Below are positions 18,825 to 27,006 of a stretch of 44,267 nucleotides of DNA, piece after piece. Where the stretch lies: the NCBI RefSeq assembly GCF_001870485.1, contig NZ_MDKE01000023.1, positions 1 to 44,267 on the forward strand, written 5' to 3'. Made by a program: the position numbers and the translations under genes. The first letter of the stretch is position 1, and each line of letters starts with the position of its first letter. Under the pieces are notes generated by a model. That model did no database searches, had not been told where the DNA came from, and saw only the letters and a list, made by a program, of their open reading frames with translations. Source of the stretch: Oceanisphaera psychrotolerans (lineage in GTDB: Bacteria; Pseudomonadota; Gammaproteobacteria; Enterobacterales; Aeromonadaceae).

Positions 18825-19789
18825 TGCAGGCCTGGTACCGGAAGCGCACCGGCTGGCTGTGGGGGCTGGCCCCCCTGAGTGGCCTCTTTGCGCTGATAAG
18901 CGCGGCGCGCCGCCGGCTGTTTCGTCACGGTATAAAAGCCCGCTACCGAGCACCGGTGCCGGTGATCGTGGTCGGTAACCTGACAGTGGGCGGCAACGGC
19001 AAGACGCCGCTGGTGGTGTGGCTGGTGGCATGGTTGCGCCGGCAGGGCTATACCCCCGGGGTGATCAGCCGTGGTTACGGTGGTAAAGCCGAGCGGTATC
19101 CGTTGTTGCTGAACGCGGATACCAGACCCGAGCAGGCCGGTGACGAGCCGGTGCTGATTTACCGGCGCACCGGCTGTCCGGTCGTGGTGGGACCCAAACG
19201 CTGCGAGGCGGCGGCGCTGCTGGCCGCTCAGGGAGTGGATATCATCATCAGCGACGACGGCCTGCAGCATTACGCCCTGGACCGGGATATCGAGCTGGTG
19301 GTGGTGGACGGCAAACGTCGTTTCGGCAACGGTCACCTGTTGCCGGTGGGGCCGCTGCGCGAAGGGCTGTGGCGGCTGAAGCAGGTGGATGCCATTATCA
19401 ACAATGGCGGCCCCACCGACACCGGAGAATATCTGATGACGCTCGAGCCCGGCGCCTTGCAACCGGTCAGTGGCCAGCAGGCGGCCCCCGAGCCAGGCTC
19501 GAGTGTGCATGCCCTGGCGGGCATCGGTCATCCGCCGCGCTTTTTTGCTACGCTGGAGCAATTGGGCTTTGTGCTTGAGCAACGGCTGGCGCTGGCCGAT
19601 CATCAGGCGGTCTCCCCGGATCGGTTGGCATCGCTGCGCCAGGCGCCCCTGCTGATCACCGAAAAAGACGCGGTCAAATGGCCGGGCGGCCATGAGGATA
19701 CCTGGTTTTTACCGGTGGATGCCCGCTTGCCCGCCGCATTCGAACAATTGCTTTCAACTCGACTCAAGGAGCTAGATCATGGCGATTGA
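18824..19789 (+). CDS. lpxK: Tetraacyldisaccharide 4'-kinase LpxK
   Basis: 321 aa, normal length. The N-terminal membrane-associating helix ([19 protein letters not shown]) is followed by [19 protein letters not shown], whose GGNGKT (56-61) is the LpxK P-loop. SRGYGG and [16 protein letters not shown] are the other conserved motifs, the second carrying the catalytic aspartate pair. LpxK phosphorylates the 4' position of the lipid A disaccharide at the inner membrane, the step before Kdo addition. Its start overlaps the msbA stop by one base and its end overlaps ycaR by 11 bp, so it belongs to one translationally coupled LPS operon. Confidence 0.95.
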   Translation: MQAWYRKRTGWLWGLAPLSGLFALISAARRRLFRHGIKARYRAPVPVIVVGNLTVGGNGKTPLVVWLVAWLRRQGYTPGVISRGYGGKAERYPLLLNADTRPEQAGDEPVLIYRRTGCPVVVGPKRCEAAALLAAQGVDIIISDDGLQHYALDRDIELVVVDGKRRFGNGHLLPVGPLREGLWRLKQVDAIINNGGPTDTGEYLMTLEPGALQPVSGQQAAPEPGSSVHALAGIGHPPRFFATLEQLGFVLEQRLALADHQAVSPDRLASLRQAPLLITEKDAVKWPGGHEDTWFLPVDARLPAAFEQLLSTRLKELDHGD

Positions 19790-19967
19790 CGCCAAACTGG
19801 TGGAAATCATTGCCTGCCCGGTATGCAAGGGCAAGCTACAGCTGGACCGTCAGCATAACGAACTGGTCTGCCGTTTCGACCGACTGGCTTACCCCATTAC
19901 GGAAGACATACCGGTACTGCTGGAAAACCGGGCCCGCAAACTGAGCATGGACGAGCTGCCCGGATGA
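19779..19967 (+). CDS. ycaR: Trm112-family small protein YcaR
   Basis: 62 aa. [13 protein letters not shown] near the N-terminus holds the CPVC half of the zinc-ribbon-like fold; [20 protein letters not shown] follows and matches E. coli YcaR in layout. Eukaryotic Trm112 activates methyltransferases, but the bacterial role is not settled. It sits between lpxK and kdsB as in E. coli, overlapping both (ATGA at the kdsB start). AAGGAG is correctly spaced before its ATG. Confidence 0.92.
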   Translation: MAIDAKLVEIIACPVCKGKLQLDRQHNELVCRFDRLAYPITEDIPVLLENRARKLSMDELPG

Positions 19968-20713
19968 GCTTCGTGGTCGTGATCCCCGCCCGTTTCAGTT
20001 CGACCCGCCTGCCGGGCAAACCGCTGGCCGATATTCATGGCAAGCCGATGATCCTCCGAGTGGCGGAGCAGGCACAGCAAAGCGCCGCCGCTCGGGTGGT
20101 GGTGGCCACCGACGATGTCCGCATTCGTGATGCCCTGGCAAACAGCGGCGTCGAGGTCTGCATGACCGGCACGCATCATGAGTCCGGCACCGAACGCCTG
20201 GCCGAGGTGGTCGAGCTGCTGGCACTGGCGGCGGACGACATCGTGGTGAATGTGCAGGGCGATGAACCGCTGTTGCCGCCGGCACTGGTGGACCAGGTGG
20301 CCGGGCTGCTGGCCGGCAGTGATGCGCCCATGGCGACACTGGCGACACCGCTTGAACATGAGGACCAGCTGACCGATCCCAATGTGGTCAAGGTGGTGCA
20401 GACCCAGGCCGGGCGAGCGCTGTATTTCAGCCGCTCCGCCATTCCCTTCGACCGGGATGGCACGGCCGGCGGCACCCCGGATTTGAGCCACTGCCGGCGC
20501 CATATCGGCATTTATGCCTACCGGGCCGGCTTTATTCGCCGTTACCTGGCGTTACCGGTCAGTCCCTTGGAACAACTGGAAAAACTGGAGCAGCTGCGGG
20601 TGCTCTGGCATGGCGAGTCGATTGTACTGGCCGATGCCGCGGAAATTCCGCCACCGGGTGTCGATACGCCGGCGGATCTGGACGCGGTGCGTCGTCAACT
20701 GGCCTCTCGCTGA
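19964..20713 (+). CDS. kdsB: 3-deoxy-manno-octulosonate cytidylyltransferase KdsB
   Basis: 249 aa. The N-terminus [19 protein letters not shown] is the nucleotide-binding signature of CMP-sugar synthetases. [13 protein letters not shown] and VNVQGDEPL are further KdsB motifs. The enzyme activates Kdo as CMP-Kdo for transfer to lipid A. It is the last gene of the msbA-lpxK-ycaR-kdsB unit. A GGCCTC/GAGGCC inverted repeat (20701-20706, 20717-20722) surrounds its stop codon but has no T tract. Confidence 0.95.
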   Translation: MSFVVVIPARFSSTRLPGKPLADIHGKPMILRVAEQAQQSAAARVVVATDDVRIRDALANSGVEVCMTGTHHESGTERLAEVVELLALAADDIVVNVQGDEPLLPPALVDQVAGLLAGSDAPMATLATPLEHEDQLTDPNVVKVVQTQAGRALYFSRSAIPFDRDGTAGGTPDLSHCRRHIGIYAYRAGFIRRYLALPVSPLEQLEKLEQLRVLWHGESIVLADAAEIPPPGVDTPADLDAVRRQLASR

Positions 20714-20760
20714 GACGAGGCCGGAAAAACGAGCAAAAAATTCTGCAATAAGAGAGTTAA

Positions 20761-20777
20761 CGGGGTACATTGCCCCG
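20761..20777 (+). promoter_or_regulatory. Small hairpin in the fbp leader
   Basis: CGGGG (20761-20765) pairs with CCCCG (20773-20777) over a 7-nt loop, 45 bp before the fbp start. No T tract follows. It may be a 5' mRNA stabiliser or simply chance. Confidence 0.25.
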
Positions 20778-20822
20778 CAGTTATGGCGACTAAACGTCAC
20801 AAGGAAACGTTCGAGGAAGAAT

Positions 20823-21842
20823 ATGATTACCCTGGGTGAATACATCGTAAAGAATCAGGCTGAATATCCCAATGCCAGCGGTGAACTGACATCACTGCTG
20901 TCTTCCATTCGTCGCGCCGCCAAGGTGGTTAACCGGGAAATCAACCGGGCCGGCCTGGTAACCGATATCATCGGTGGCAGCAACGGCAGCGAAAACGTGC
21001 AGGGTGAGACGCAGCAGAAGCTGGATGTGTTTGCCAACGACATGTTCAAGGCCGCACTGGAAGCCCGGGGTGAAGTCTGTGGCATCGCCTCCGAGGAAGA
21101 AGACCACTTCGTGGCCTTCGATGACAAACGCCAGTGTAATGCCAAATACGTGGTGCTGATGGATCCGCTGGATGGTTCTTCGAACATCGACGTCAACGTG
21201 TCTGTCGGGACCATCTTCTCCATCTATCGTCGTATCAGCGAACCCGGTGAACCGGTGAACATCGAAGACTTCCTGCAGCCGGGCGTGAACCAGGTGGCGG
21301 CCGGCTACGTGGTCTACGGCTCCTCCACCATGCTGGTTTACACCACCGGTCATGGCGTGCATGGCTTTACCTATGATCCTACCCTGGGCTCCTTCTGCCT
21401 GTCTCACGAGAACATTCGCATTCCCGAGCAGGGCAGCATCTACTCCATCAACGAAGGCAACTACATCAAGTTCCCCGAAGGGGTGAAGAAGTACCTGAAG
21501 TTCTGTCAGGAGAAGGATGCGGACACCAGACGTCCCTATACTTCCCGTTATATCGGCTCTCTGGTATCGGACTTCCACCGGAATATGCTCAAGGGCGGCA
21601 TCTATATCTATCCGTCCGGCACCAGTAACCCCAATGGCAAGCTGCGGTTGCTGTATGAGTGCAACCCGCTGGCATTCATGGCCGAGCAGGCCGGTGGCAA
21701 GGCCACCGATGGTTTCCGCCGTATCATGGAAATCAAGCCTACCGAGCTGCATCAGCGCACGCCCTACTTTGTGGGCTCGAGCAAGATGGTCGACAAGGCC
21801 GGCGAGCTGATGGCCCAGTACTCCAGCCAGGACGCGAAATAA
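20823..21842 (+). CDS. fbp: Class I fructose-1,6-bisphosphatase
   Basis: 339 aa from the ATG at 20823, preceded by GAGGAAG. The frame is open upstream, but that part is an artefact overlapping kdsB. Metal and substrate residues are recognisable: the acidic run at 91-93 (EEE in ASEEED) and DPLDGSS (114-120), the class I Fbp signature. [20 protein letters not shown] near the C-terminus is also typical. It hydrolyses fructose-1,6-bisphosphate to fructose-6-phosphate, the committed step of gluconeogenesis. It is followed at once by a strong terminator and is convergent with gltA. Confidence 0.95.
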   Translation: MITLGEYIVKNQAEYPNASGELTSLLSSIRRAAKVVNREINRAGLVTDIIGGSNGSENVQGETQQKLDVFANDMFKAALEARGEVCGIASEEEDHFVAFDDKRQCNAKYVVLMDPLDGSSNIDVNVSVGTIFSIYRRISEPGEPVNIEDFLQPGVNQVAAGYVVYGSSTMLVYTTGHGVHGFTYDPTLGSFCLSHENIRIPEQGSIYSINEGNYIKFPEGVKKYLKFCQEKDADTRRPYTSRYIGSLVSDFHRNMLKGGIYIYPSGTSNPNGKLRLLYECNPLAFMAEQAGGKATDGFRRIMEIKPTELHQRTPYFVGSSKMVDKAGELMAQYSSQDAK

Positions 21843-21865
21843 GTCCGGATTAGCGGTTGGTTGAC

Positions 21866-21890
21866 AAAAAGGCGCTTCGGCGCCTTTTTT
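21866..21890 (+). terminator. fbp terminator
   Basis: GGCGC-TTCG-GCGCC (21871-21884), a UUCG tetraloop hairpin preceded by A5 and followed by T6. A textbook intrinsic terminator 28 bp after the fbp stop; it can also work leftward. Confidence 0.93.
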
Positions 21891-21930
21891 GATTTTTCCG
21901 CTCGGTGAGGACCCATCTGTTATCAGGCAC

Positions 21931-21961
21931 AAAAAAGGCCGGCATTGGATGCCGGCCTTTT
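21931..21961 (-). terminator. gltA terminator
   Basis: GGCCGGCAT (21937-21945) pairs perfectly with ATGCCGGCC (21949-21957) over a 3-nt loop. It is flanked by A6 on the left, which gives a U tract for the leftward gltA transcript, and by T4 on the right. Probably bidirectional. Confidence 0.9.
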
Positions 21962-21989
21962 GCTGTTTAGCGGTGACGCCTAATGGCGT

Positions 21990-23276
21990 TTATTTTTCAA
22001 CCTGAGTCTTGAATTCGCGCTCGGGAGCACCGGTGTACAGCTGGCGCGGACGACCGATCTTCTGCTTGGGATCGGACATCATCTCGTTCCAGTGCGACAT
22101 CCAGCCGACGGTACGAGACAGGGCGAAGATCACGGTGAACATGCTGGTAGGAATGCCGATGGCTTTCAGGATGATGCCCGAGTAGAAATCGACGTTCGGA
22201 TACAGCTTGCGTTCGACGAAGTAGGGGTCGGACAGCGCGATACGCTCCAGCTCCATGGCCACGTCCAGCAGCGGATCTTCGATCTTGAGGTCGTCCAGCA
22301 CTTCGTGACAGGTTTCACGCATCACGGTGGCACGGGGATCGAAGTTCTTGTATACCCGGTGGCCGAAGCCCATCAGACGGAAGGGGTCGTCCTTGTCCTT
22401 GGCGCGTGCAACAAACTCGGGAATGCGATCCACGGAGCCGATTTCTTCCAGCATCATCAGGCAGGCCTCGTTGGCGCCACCGTGAGCCGGGCCCCACAGC
22501 GACGCGATACCGGCGGCGATACAGGCAAAGGGATTGGCACCACTGGAGCCGGACAGACGCACGGTAGAGGTGGAGGCATTCTGCTCATGATCCGCATGCA
22601 GGGTAAAGATGCGGTCCATGGCGCGCTCGACGATGGGGTTGACCTTGTAGTCTTCGCAGGGCACGGCAAACATCATCTGCAGGAAGTTGGCCGCGTAGCT
22701 CAGATCATTGCGCGGATAAACGAACGGCTGACCGATGGAATACTTGTAGGCCATGGCAGAGATGGTCGGCATCTTGGCAATCAGGCGATAGGCAGCAATT
22801 TCCCGGTGTTCCTGGTTATTGATGTCCATCGGGTCATGATAGAAGGCAGACAGGCCGGCAATGACACCACAGACGATGGCCATGGGGTGGGCATCGCGGC
22901 GGTAGCCCTTGAAGAAGGACGACAGCTGCTCGTGTACCATGGTGTGTCGCATGATGGTGCGCTGGAACTGATCGAACTGCTTGGCAGTCGGCGCATCTCC
23001 ATACAGCAGCAGATAGCAGACTTCCAGGTAGTTGGCATTTTGTGCCAGCTGGTCGATCGGGTAGCCGCGGTGCAGCAATATGCCCTTATCACCGTCGATA
23101 TAGGTGATTTCGGACTGGCAGGATGCGGTAGCCATAAAACCGGGGTCGTAGGTAAAGTAGCCATGTGAGCCCAGTGAACTGATATCGATCACATCATAAC
23201 CGGCAGTGCCTGAAGCGATAGGAAGCTCAATGGGCTCCTTGCCTGGCAAATGCAGTGTGGCCTTTTGGTCAGCCAT
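21990..23276 (-). CDS. gltA: Citrate synthase (type II)
   Basis: 428 aa from [12 protein letters not shown] (ATG at 23276, preceded by AAAGGAGA); 12 more codons upstream are open but lack a signal. Catalytic residues are H265 (WGPAHGG), H306 (GFGHRVYK) and D363 (NVDFYSG), matching the E. coli set offset by one. Length and N-terminal domain fit the NADH-regulated hexameric type II enzyme of Gram-negative bacteria. It condenses acetyl-CoA and oxaloacetate, the entry step of the TCA cycle. It is divergent from sdhC across a 400-bp control region and convergent with fbp. Confidence 0.97.
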   Translation of the reverse strand: MADQKATLHLPGKEPIELPIASGTAGYDVIDISSLGSHGYFTYDPGFMATASCQSEITYIDGDKGILLHRGYPIDQLAQNANYLEVCYLLLYGDAPTAKQFDQFQRTIMRHTMVHEQLSSFFKGYRRDAHPMAIVCGVIAGLSAFYHDPMDINNQEHREIAAYRLIAKMPTISAMAYKYSIGQPFVYPRNDLSYAANFLQMMFAVPCEDYKVNPIVERAMDRIFTLHADHEQNASTSTVRLSGSSGANPFACIAAGIASLWGPAHGGANEACLMMLEEIGSVDRIPEFVARAKDKDDPFRLMGFGHRVYKNFDPRATVMRETCHEVLDDLKIEDPLLDVAMELERIALSDPYFVERKLYPNVDFYSGIILKAIGIPTSMFTVIFALSRTVGWMSHWNEMMSDPKQKIGRPRQLYTGAPEREFKTQVEK

Positions 23277-23376
23277 AGCACGTCTCCTTTGCATTTTTAT
23301 AATTAGGTCCACGGGTAGGGATTTTTATACCGATTAAATGAATTTTTAACCAGCATACCTCCCATGGTGCGGGCAT

Positions 23377-23406
23377 ATTGAAAACAGAAGAGGGGGGTAA
23401 TGTCAA
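23377..23406 (-). promoter_or_regulatory. Candidate gltA promoter
   Basis: On the minus strand TTGACA (23406-23401, 6/6 match to the -35 consensus), an 18-bp spacer, then TTCAAT (23382-23377, 4/6 to -10). The start would lie near 23370, giving a leader of about 95 nt for gltA. The spacer includes a C6 run. Confidence 0.5.
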
Positions 23407-23488
23407 TTTTCGTTCGCGGCGGCGATGGTTCGCTACGCCCGTTGTGCGATCGACTTTACACATTTGGCAATTGTTACCGCCCCTTTCG

Positions 23489-23517
23489 TTGTAATTGTCC
23501 CCCCCCCTCCATATACT
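23489..23517 (+). promoter_or_regulatory. Candidate sdhC promoter with a C9 spacer tract
   Basis: TTGTAA (23489-23494, 4/6 to -35), exactly 17 bp of spacer, then TATACT (23512-23517, 5/6 to -10). The spacer contains nine consecutive C (23499-23507). Transcription would begin near 23524, about 155 nt before sdhC. Confidence 0.5.
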
Positions 23518-23677
23518 GGCCGGCGAGGGTATATGGTGCAGTTTTGGATGTGTTGCAAGTGCAGAAGCTGGTGCCGTGAACGCCGTCGGCCACCTCGGTG
23601 CCAGTGTGCGCTTTCTGTCATATTCCCATTTCATATATCCGGGCTATATCTGTTAAAACAATAACTAACTGTGCTCA

Positions 23678-24076
23678 ATGGAGCTAGTGGGCAAGACCGT
23701 GACTAAAAAACAGAGACCAGTAAACCTCGACCTACGGACTATTCGCCAACCTGTCGCTGCAATCGCATCCATCCTGCACCGGGTTTCCGGTGTCATCATG
23801 CTGTTCGCTCTCGCCATCCTGCTGTGGCTGCTCAGTTATTCGCTTTCTTCGGAAGCCGGATTTCTGGCAGTCGTGGATATTCTCGACGGTTTCTTCGTCG
23901 GCTTTATCCTCTGGGGTGTGTTGACTGCGCTGGCCTATCACATAGTGGGCGGCATTCGTCACCTCATTATGGACCTAGGCTACTGTGAAGAGCTGGAGTC
24001 GGGTGCGCTGAGTGCCAAAGTAGCATTCGGTGTGACCATCGTGTTGTCACTGCTGGCGGGGGTAATGGTATGGTAA
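23678..24076 (+). CDS. sdhC: Succinate dehydrogenase cytochrome b556 subunit SdhC
   Basis: 132 aa as read from the ATG at 23678. A GTG at 23699 would give [12 protein letters not shown] and a length nearer the family; neither start has a strong ribosome-binding site, so the start is open. [16 protein letters not shown] is the SdhC N-terminal signature, and [11 protein letters not shown] carries the quinone-site serine and arginine. Three membrane helices follow, with the haem ligand in [12 protein letters not shown]. It anchors SdhAB and passes electrons to ubiquinone. Its end overlaps sdhD by 7 bp. Confidence 0.93.
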   Translation: MELVGKTVTKKQRPVNLDLRTIRQPVAAIASILHRVSGVIMLFALAILLWLLSYSLSSEAGFLAVVDILDGFFVGFILWGVLTALAYHIVGGIRHLIMDLGYCEELESGALSAKVAFGVTIVLSLLAGVMVW

Positions 24077-24414
24077 CCAATTCTGCAACCTTTGGCCGCA
24101 GCGGCGTACACGATTTCATGCTGATCCGCGCGACGGCCGTTATTATGACCTTATACACCCTCTATCTGGTGGGTTTCATTGCCTTTAACGACATTACCTA
24201 TGATGTCTGGACGGGCTTCTTCGACAAGACCTTTACCAAGGTATTTACGCTACTGGCCTTGTCCAGCGTGCTGATGCACGGCTGGATTGGCGCCTGGCAG
24301 GTACTGTCTGACTATGTCAAGCCGGCCTTGTGGCGTGGCCTGGCCCAGTTTGGGGTAGTGGTTTTACTGCTGGTTTATGTGCTGACCGGCATCGTCGTAC
24401 TGTGGGGTGTATAA
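24070..24414 (+). CDS. sdhD: Succinate dehydrogenase membrane anchor SdhD
   Basis: 114 aa, normal length. [26 protein letters not shown] starts the first helix and matches the family; [20 protein letters not shown] holds the histidine and the conserved DY near the quinone site. Three membrane helices are evident. It forms the cytochrome b556/quinone site with SdhC. Its stop is one base before the sdhA GTG start. Confidence 0.93.
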   Translation: MVTNSATFGRSGVHDFMLIRATAVIMTLYTLYLVGFIAFNDITYDVWTGFFDKTFTKVFTLLALSSVLMHGWIGAWQVLSDYVKPALWRGLAQFGVVVLLLVYVLTGIVVLWGV

Positions 24415-24415
24415 G

Positions 24416-26182
24416 GTGACTATTGCAATTCGCGAATTCGATGCCGTGGTAATCGGCGCAGGCGGCGCCGGTATGCGCGCGGCCCTGCAAATAGCGGAAT
24501 CCGGCAAGAGCTGTGCGCTGTTGTCCAAGGTGTTCCCGACTCGTTCCCATACCGTGTCCGCCCAGGGCGGGATCACGGTGGCGCTGGGCAATGCCCACGA
24601 CGATAACTGGGAATGGCACATGTACGATACCGTCAAGGGTTCCGATTACATCGGTGACCAGGACGCCATCGAATTCATGTGCCAGACCGGCCCCGAGGCG
24701 ATTCTCGAGCTGGAACAAATGGGCCTGCCCTTTTCCCGTTTCGACAACGGCAAGGTCTACCAGCGTCCTTTCGGTGGCCAGTCCAAGGCCTTCGGTGGTG
24801 AGCAGGCGGCCCGTACCGCCGCGGCTTCCGACCGTACCGGTCACGCCTTGCTGCATACGCTCTATCAGCAAAACGTCAAGCACAAGACCACCGTGTTTTC
24901 CGAGTGGTATGCGCTGGATCTGGTGAAAAACCAGGACGGCGACGTGGTCGGTTGTACCGCCATCGACATCGAAACCGGTGAAGTGGTGTACTTCAAGGCC
25001 AAGGCCACCATTCTGGCCACCGGCGGTGCCGGCCGTATCTTCCAGTCCACCACCAATGCCCATATCAATACCGGTGACGGTGTCGGTATGGCCCTGCGGG
25101 CCGGCGTTCCGGTGCAGGACATGGAAATGTGGCAGTTCCACCCCACCGGTATCGCCGGTGCCGGTGTGCTGGTGACCGAAGGCTGTCGTGGTGAAGGCGG
25201 TTATCTGCTGAACAAGGACGGTGAGCGTTTCATGGAGCGTTATGCTCCCAACGCCAAAGACCTTGCCGGTCGTGACGTGGTCGCCCGTTCCATGATGATC
25301 GAAATCCGCGAAGGCCGTGGTTGCGATGGTCCCTGGGGGCCGCACATCAAGCTGAAGCTGGATCACCTGGGCAAGGACGTACTCGAGTCCCGCCTGCCGG
25401 GTATCTGCGAACTGTCCCGTACCTTCGCACACGTGGATCCGGTGAAAGAACCGATTCCGGTTATCCCTACCTGTCACTACATGATGGGCGGTATTCCCAC
25501 CAACGTTCACGGTCAGGCTCTGAAGACCGATGCCGATGGCAAGGACGTACCGGTGAAAGGCTTGTTCGCGGTCGGCGAAATCGCCTGCGTATCGGTACAC
25601 GGTGCCAACCGTCTGGGCGGTAACTCGCTGCTGGATCTGGTGGTGTTTGGCCGTGCCGTGGGTCGTCACCTGACCGAAGCACTGGATCAGCTGGGCGATG
25701 TCCGCGCCGCCACCGAATCGGATCTGGAGCAGTCCCTGGCCCGCTACAACCGTTGGGAAAATACCCGCGACGGTGAAGACCCGGTACAGATCAAGAAAGA
25801 TCTGCAGCAGTGCATGCAGAACAACTTCTCTGTATTCCGGGAAGGCGATGCCATGGCCGCCGGTCTGGCCGAGCTGAAAACCATCCGTGAACGTCTGAAA
25901 AATGCCCGTCTGGACGACACCAGCCGCGATTTCAATACCCAGCGGATCGAATGTCTGGAACTGGACAACCTGATGGAAACCGCCTACGCCACCGCCGTGG
26001 CCGCGAATTTCCGTACCGAAAGCCGGGGCGCTCACTCTCGCTTCGACTATCCGGAGCGTGACGACGAGAACTGGCTGTGCCATTCCTTGTACAGCCCGGA
26101 AACCGAGTCCATGACCAGACGGTCCGTGAATATGTCACCGAACACCCGTGACGCATTCCCGCCGAAAGCGCGTACTTACTAA
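24416..26182 (+). CDS. sdhA: Succinate dehydrogenase flavoprotein subunit SdhA
   Basis: 588 aa from a GTG at 24416, exactly the E. coli length ([12 protein letters not shown] against MKLPVREFDAVV). Another in-frame GTG at 24407 lies inside sdhD and is less likely. The Rossmann motif [10 protein letters not shown] begins the protein, and H45 in [10 protein letters not shown] is the covalent FAD attachment site. Active-site motifs HPTGIAGAG, the RGEGGYLLN stretch and [14 protein letters not shown] are intact. It oxidises succinate to fumarate at the inner face of the inner membrane. It is followed by sdhB after 9 bp with a strong GGGGAGGGG ribosome-binding site. Confidence 0.97.
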   Translation: MTIAIREFDAVVIGAGGAGMRAALQIAESGKSCALLSKVFPTRSHTVSAQGGITVALGNAHDDNWEWHMYDTVKGSDYIGDQDAIEFMCQTGPEAILELEQMGLPFSRFDNGKVYQRPFGGQSKAFGGEQAARTAAASDRTGHALLHTLYQQNVKHKTTVFSEWYALDLVKNQDGDVVGCTAIDIETGEVVYFKAKATILATGGAGRIFQSTTNAHINTGDGVGMALRAGVPVQDMEMWQFHPTGIAGAGVLVTEGCRGEGGYLLNKDGERFMERYAPNAKDLAGRDVVARSMMIEIREGRGCDGPWGPHIKLKLDHLGKDVLESRLPGICELSRTFAHVDPVKEPIPVIPTCHYMMGGIPTNVHGQALKTDADGKDVPVKGLFAVGEIACVSVHGANRLGGNSLLDLVVFGRAVGRHLTEALDQLGDVRAATESDLEQSLARYNRWENTRDGEDPVQIKKDLQQCMQNNFSVFREGDAMAAGLAELKTIRERLKNARLDDTSRDFNTQRIECLELDNLMETAYATAVAANFRTESRGAHSRFDYPERDDENWLCHSLYSPETESMTRRSVNMSPNTRDAFPPKARTY

Positions 26183-26191
26183 GGGGAGGGG

Positions 26192-26911
26192 ATGATGCAA
26201 GTTACTATTTCTGTATACCGCTACAATCCGGAAACCGATGCCAAGCCGCACATGAAGGACTATCGGCTGGACGTGGCCGAAGGCTCCGACATGATGGTGC
26301 TGGATGCCCTTATTGCGCTGAAGGAACAGGATGCAACCCTGGCGTTCCGTCGCTCCTGCCGGGAAGGGGTCTGTGGCTCCGATGGTCTGAACATGAATGG
26401 CAAGAACGGTCTGGCCTGTATCACTCCCTTGTCTGACCTGCTCAAGCAGGGCAACAAGGTGGTGATCCGTCCGCTGCCCGGTTTGCCGGTGGTGCGTGAT
26501 CTGGTGGTCGACATGAGCCAGTTCTATACCCAGTGGGAAAAGATCAAGCCCTTCCTTATTGCCGACGACAAGCAGCCTCCCGCCCGCGAGCGGCTGCAAT
26601 CACCGGAAGAACGTGCCCAGCTGGATGGTCTGTACGAGTGTATTCTGTGCGCTTGCTGCTCGACCTCCTGCCCGTCTTTCTGGTGGAATCCGGACAAGTT
26701 CATCGGTCCGGCCGGTTTGCTGGCCGCCTATCGCTGGCTGGCCGACAGCCGCGATACCGCGACCGATGCGCGACTGTCCGAACTGGATGACGCCTTCAGC
26801 GTATTCCGCTGTCATGGCATCATGAACTGCGTGAGCGTGTGTCCCAAGGGCCTGAACCCCACCAAGGCCATTGGTCATATCAAGTCCATGCTGTTGAAGC
26901 GGGCAGTGTAA
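26192..26911 (+). CDS. sdhB: Succinate dehydrogenase iron-sulfur subunit SdhB
   Basis: 239 aa (or 238 from the adjacent second ATG). The N-terminal ferredoxin domain holds the 2Fe-2S cysteines (SCREGVCGSDG and the later GLAC). The C-terminal domain holds CILCACCSTSCPS and CHGIMNCVSVCPKGLNP for the 4Fe-4S and 3Fe-4S clusters. It wires electrons from SdhA to the quinone site. It is the last gene of sdhCDAB; a GC-rich hairpin with only a short T run follows, so read-through into sucAB is plausible. Confidence 0.96.
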   Translation: MMQVTISVYRYNPETDAKPHMKDYRLDVAEGSDMMVLDALIALKEQDATLAFRRSCREGVCGSDGLNMNGKNGLACITPLSDLLKQGNKVVIRPLPGLPVVRDLVVDMSQFYTQWEKIKPFLIADDKQPPARERLQSPEERAQLDGLYECILCACCSTSCPSFWWNPDKFIGPAGLLAAYRWLADSRDTATDARLSELDDAFSVFRCHGIMNCVSVCPKGLNPTKAIGHIKSMLLKRAV

Positions 26912-26932
26912 ACTGCTCAAGCTGTAACCCAG

Positions 26933-26954
26933 GCCGCCCTCCCCGGGCGGCTTT
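26933..26954 (+). terminator. Weak terminator or processing hairpin after sdhB
   Basis: GCCGCCC (26933-26939) pairs with GGGCGGC (26945-26951) and is followed by only three T. This suggests partial termination or a stabilising hairpin between sdhB and sucA rather than a full stop. Confidence 0.5.
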
Positions 26955-26970
26955 GACTCGACGACTAGAA

Positions 26971-26987
26971 CGACAGTAATACTGTCG
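26971..26987. promoter_or_regulatory. Perfect hairpin in the sucA leader
   Basis: CGACAGT-AAT-ACTGTCG, a perfect 7-bp inverted repeat with a 3-nt loop, ending 19 bp before the sucA ATG. It might be an operator, or an RNA hairpin just upstream of the AAAGGGA ribosome-binding site. Confidence 0.4.
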
Positions 26988-27006
26988 AGAAGTTAAAGGG
27001 ATAAAG

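Larger units (their letters stand above)
23277..23677. promoter_or_regulatory. gltA-sdhC divergent control region
   Basis: About 400 bases with no gene. Both ends carry AT-rich stretches; the centre contains a perfect -35 box for gltA on the minus strand and a promoter-like pair for sdhC on the plus strand, listed separately. In E. coli the equivalent region is controlled by ArcA, CRP and Fur/RyhB. The stretch TGTTAAAACAATAACTAAC near 23651-23669 loosely resembles an ArcA-type GTTA repeat, but I would not call it firmly. Confidence 0.6.

Noticed and set aside
23651-23669. ArcA box upstream of sdhC
   Set aside because: The GTTA-like repeats in AT-rich DNA match the ArcA consensus only loosely, and no second conserved repeat is spaced correctly.
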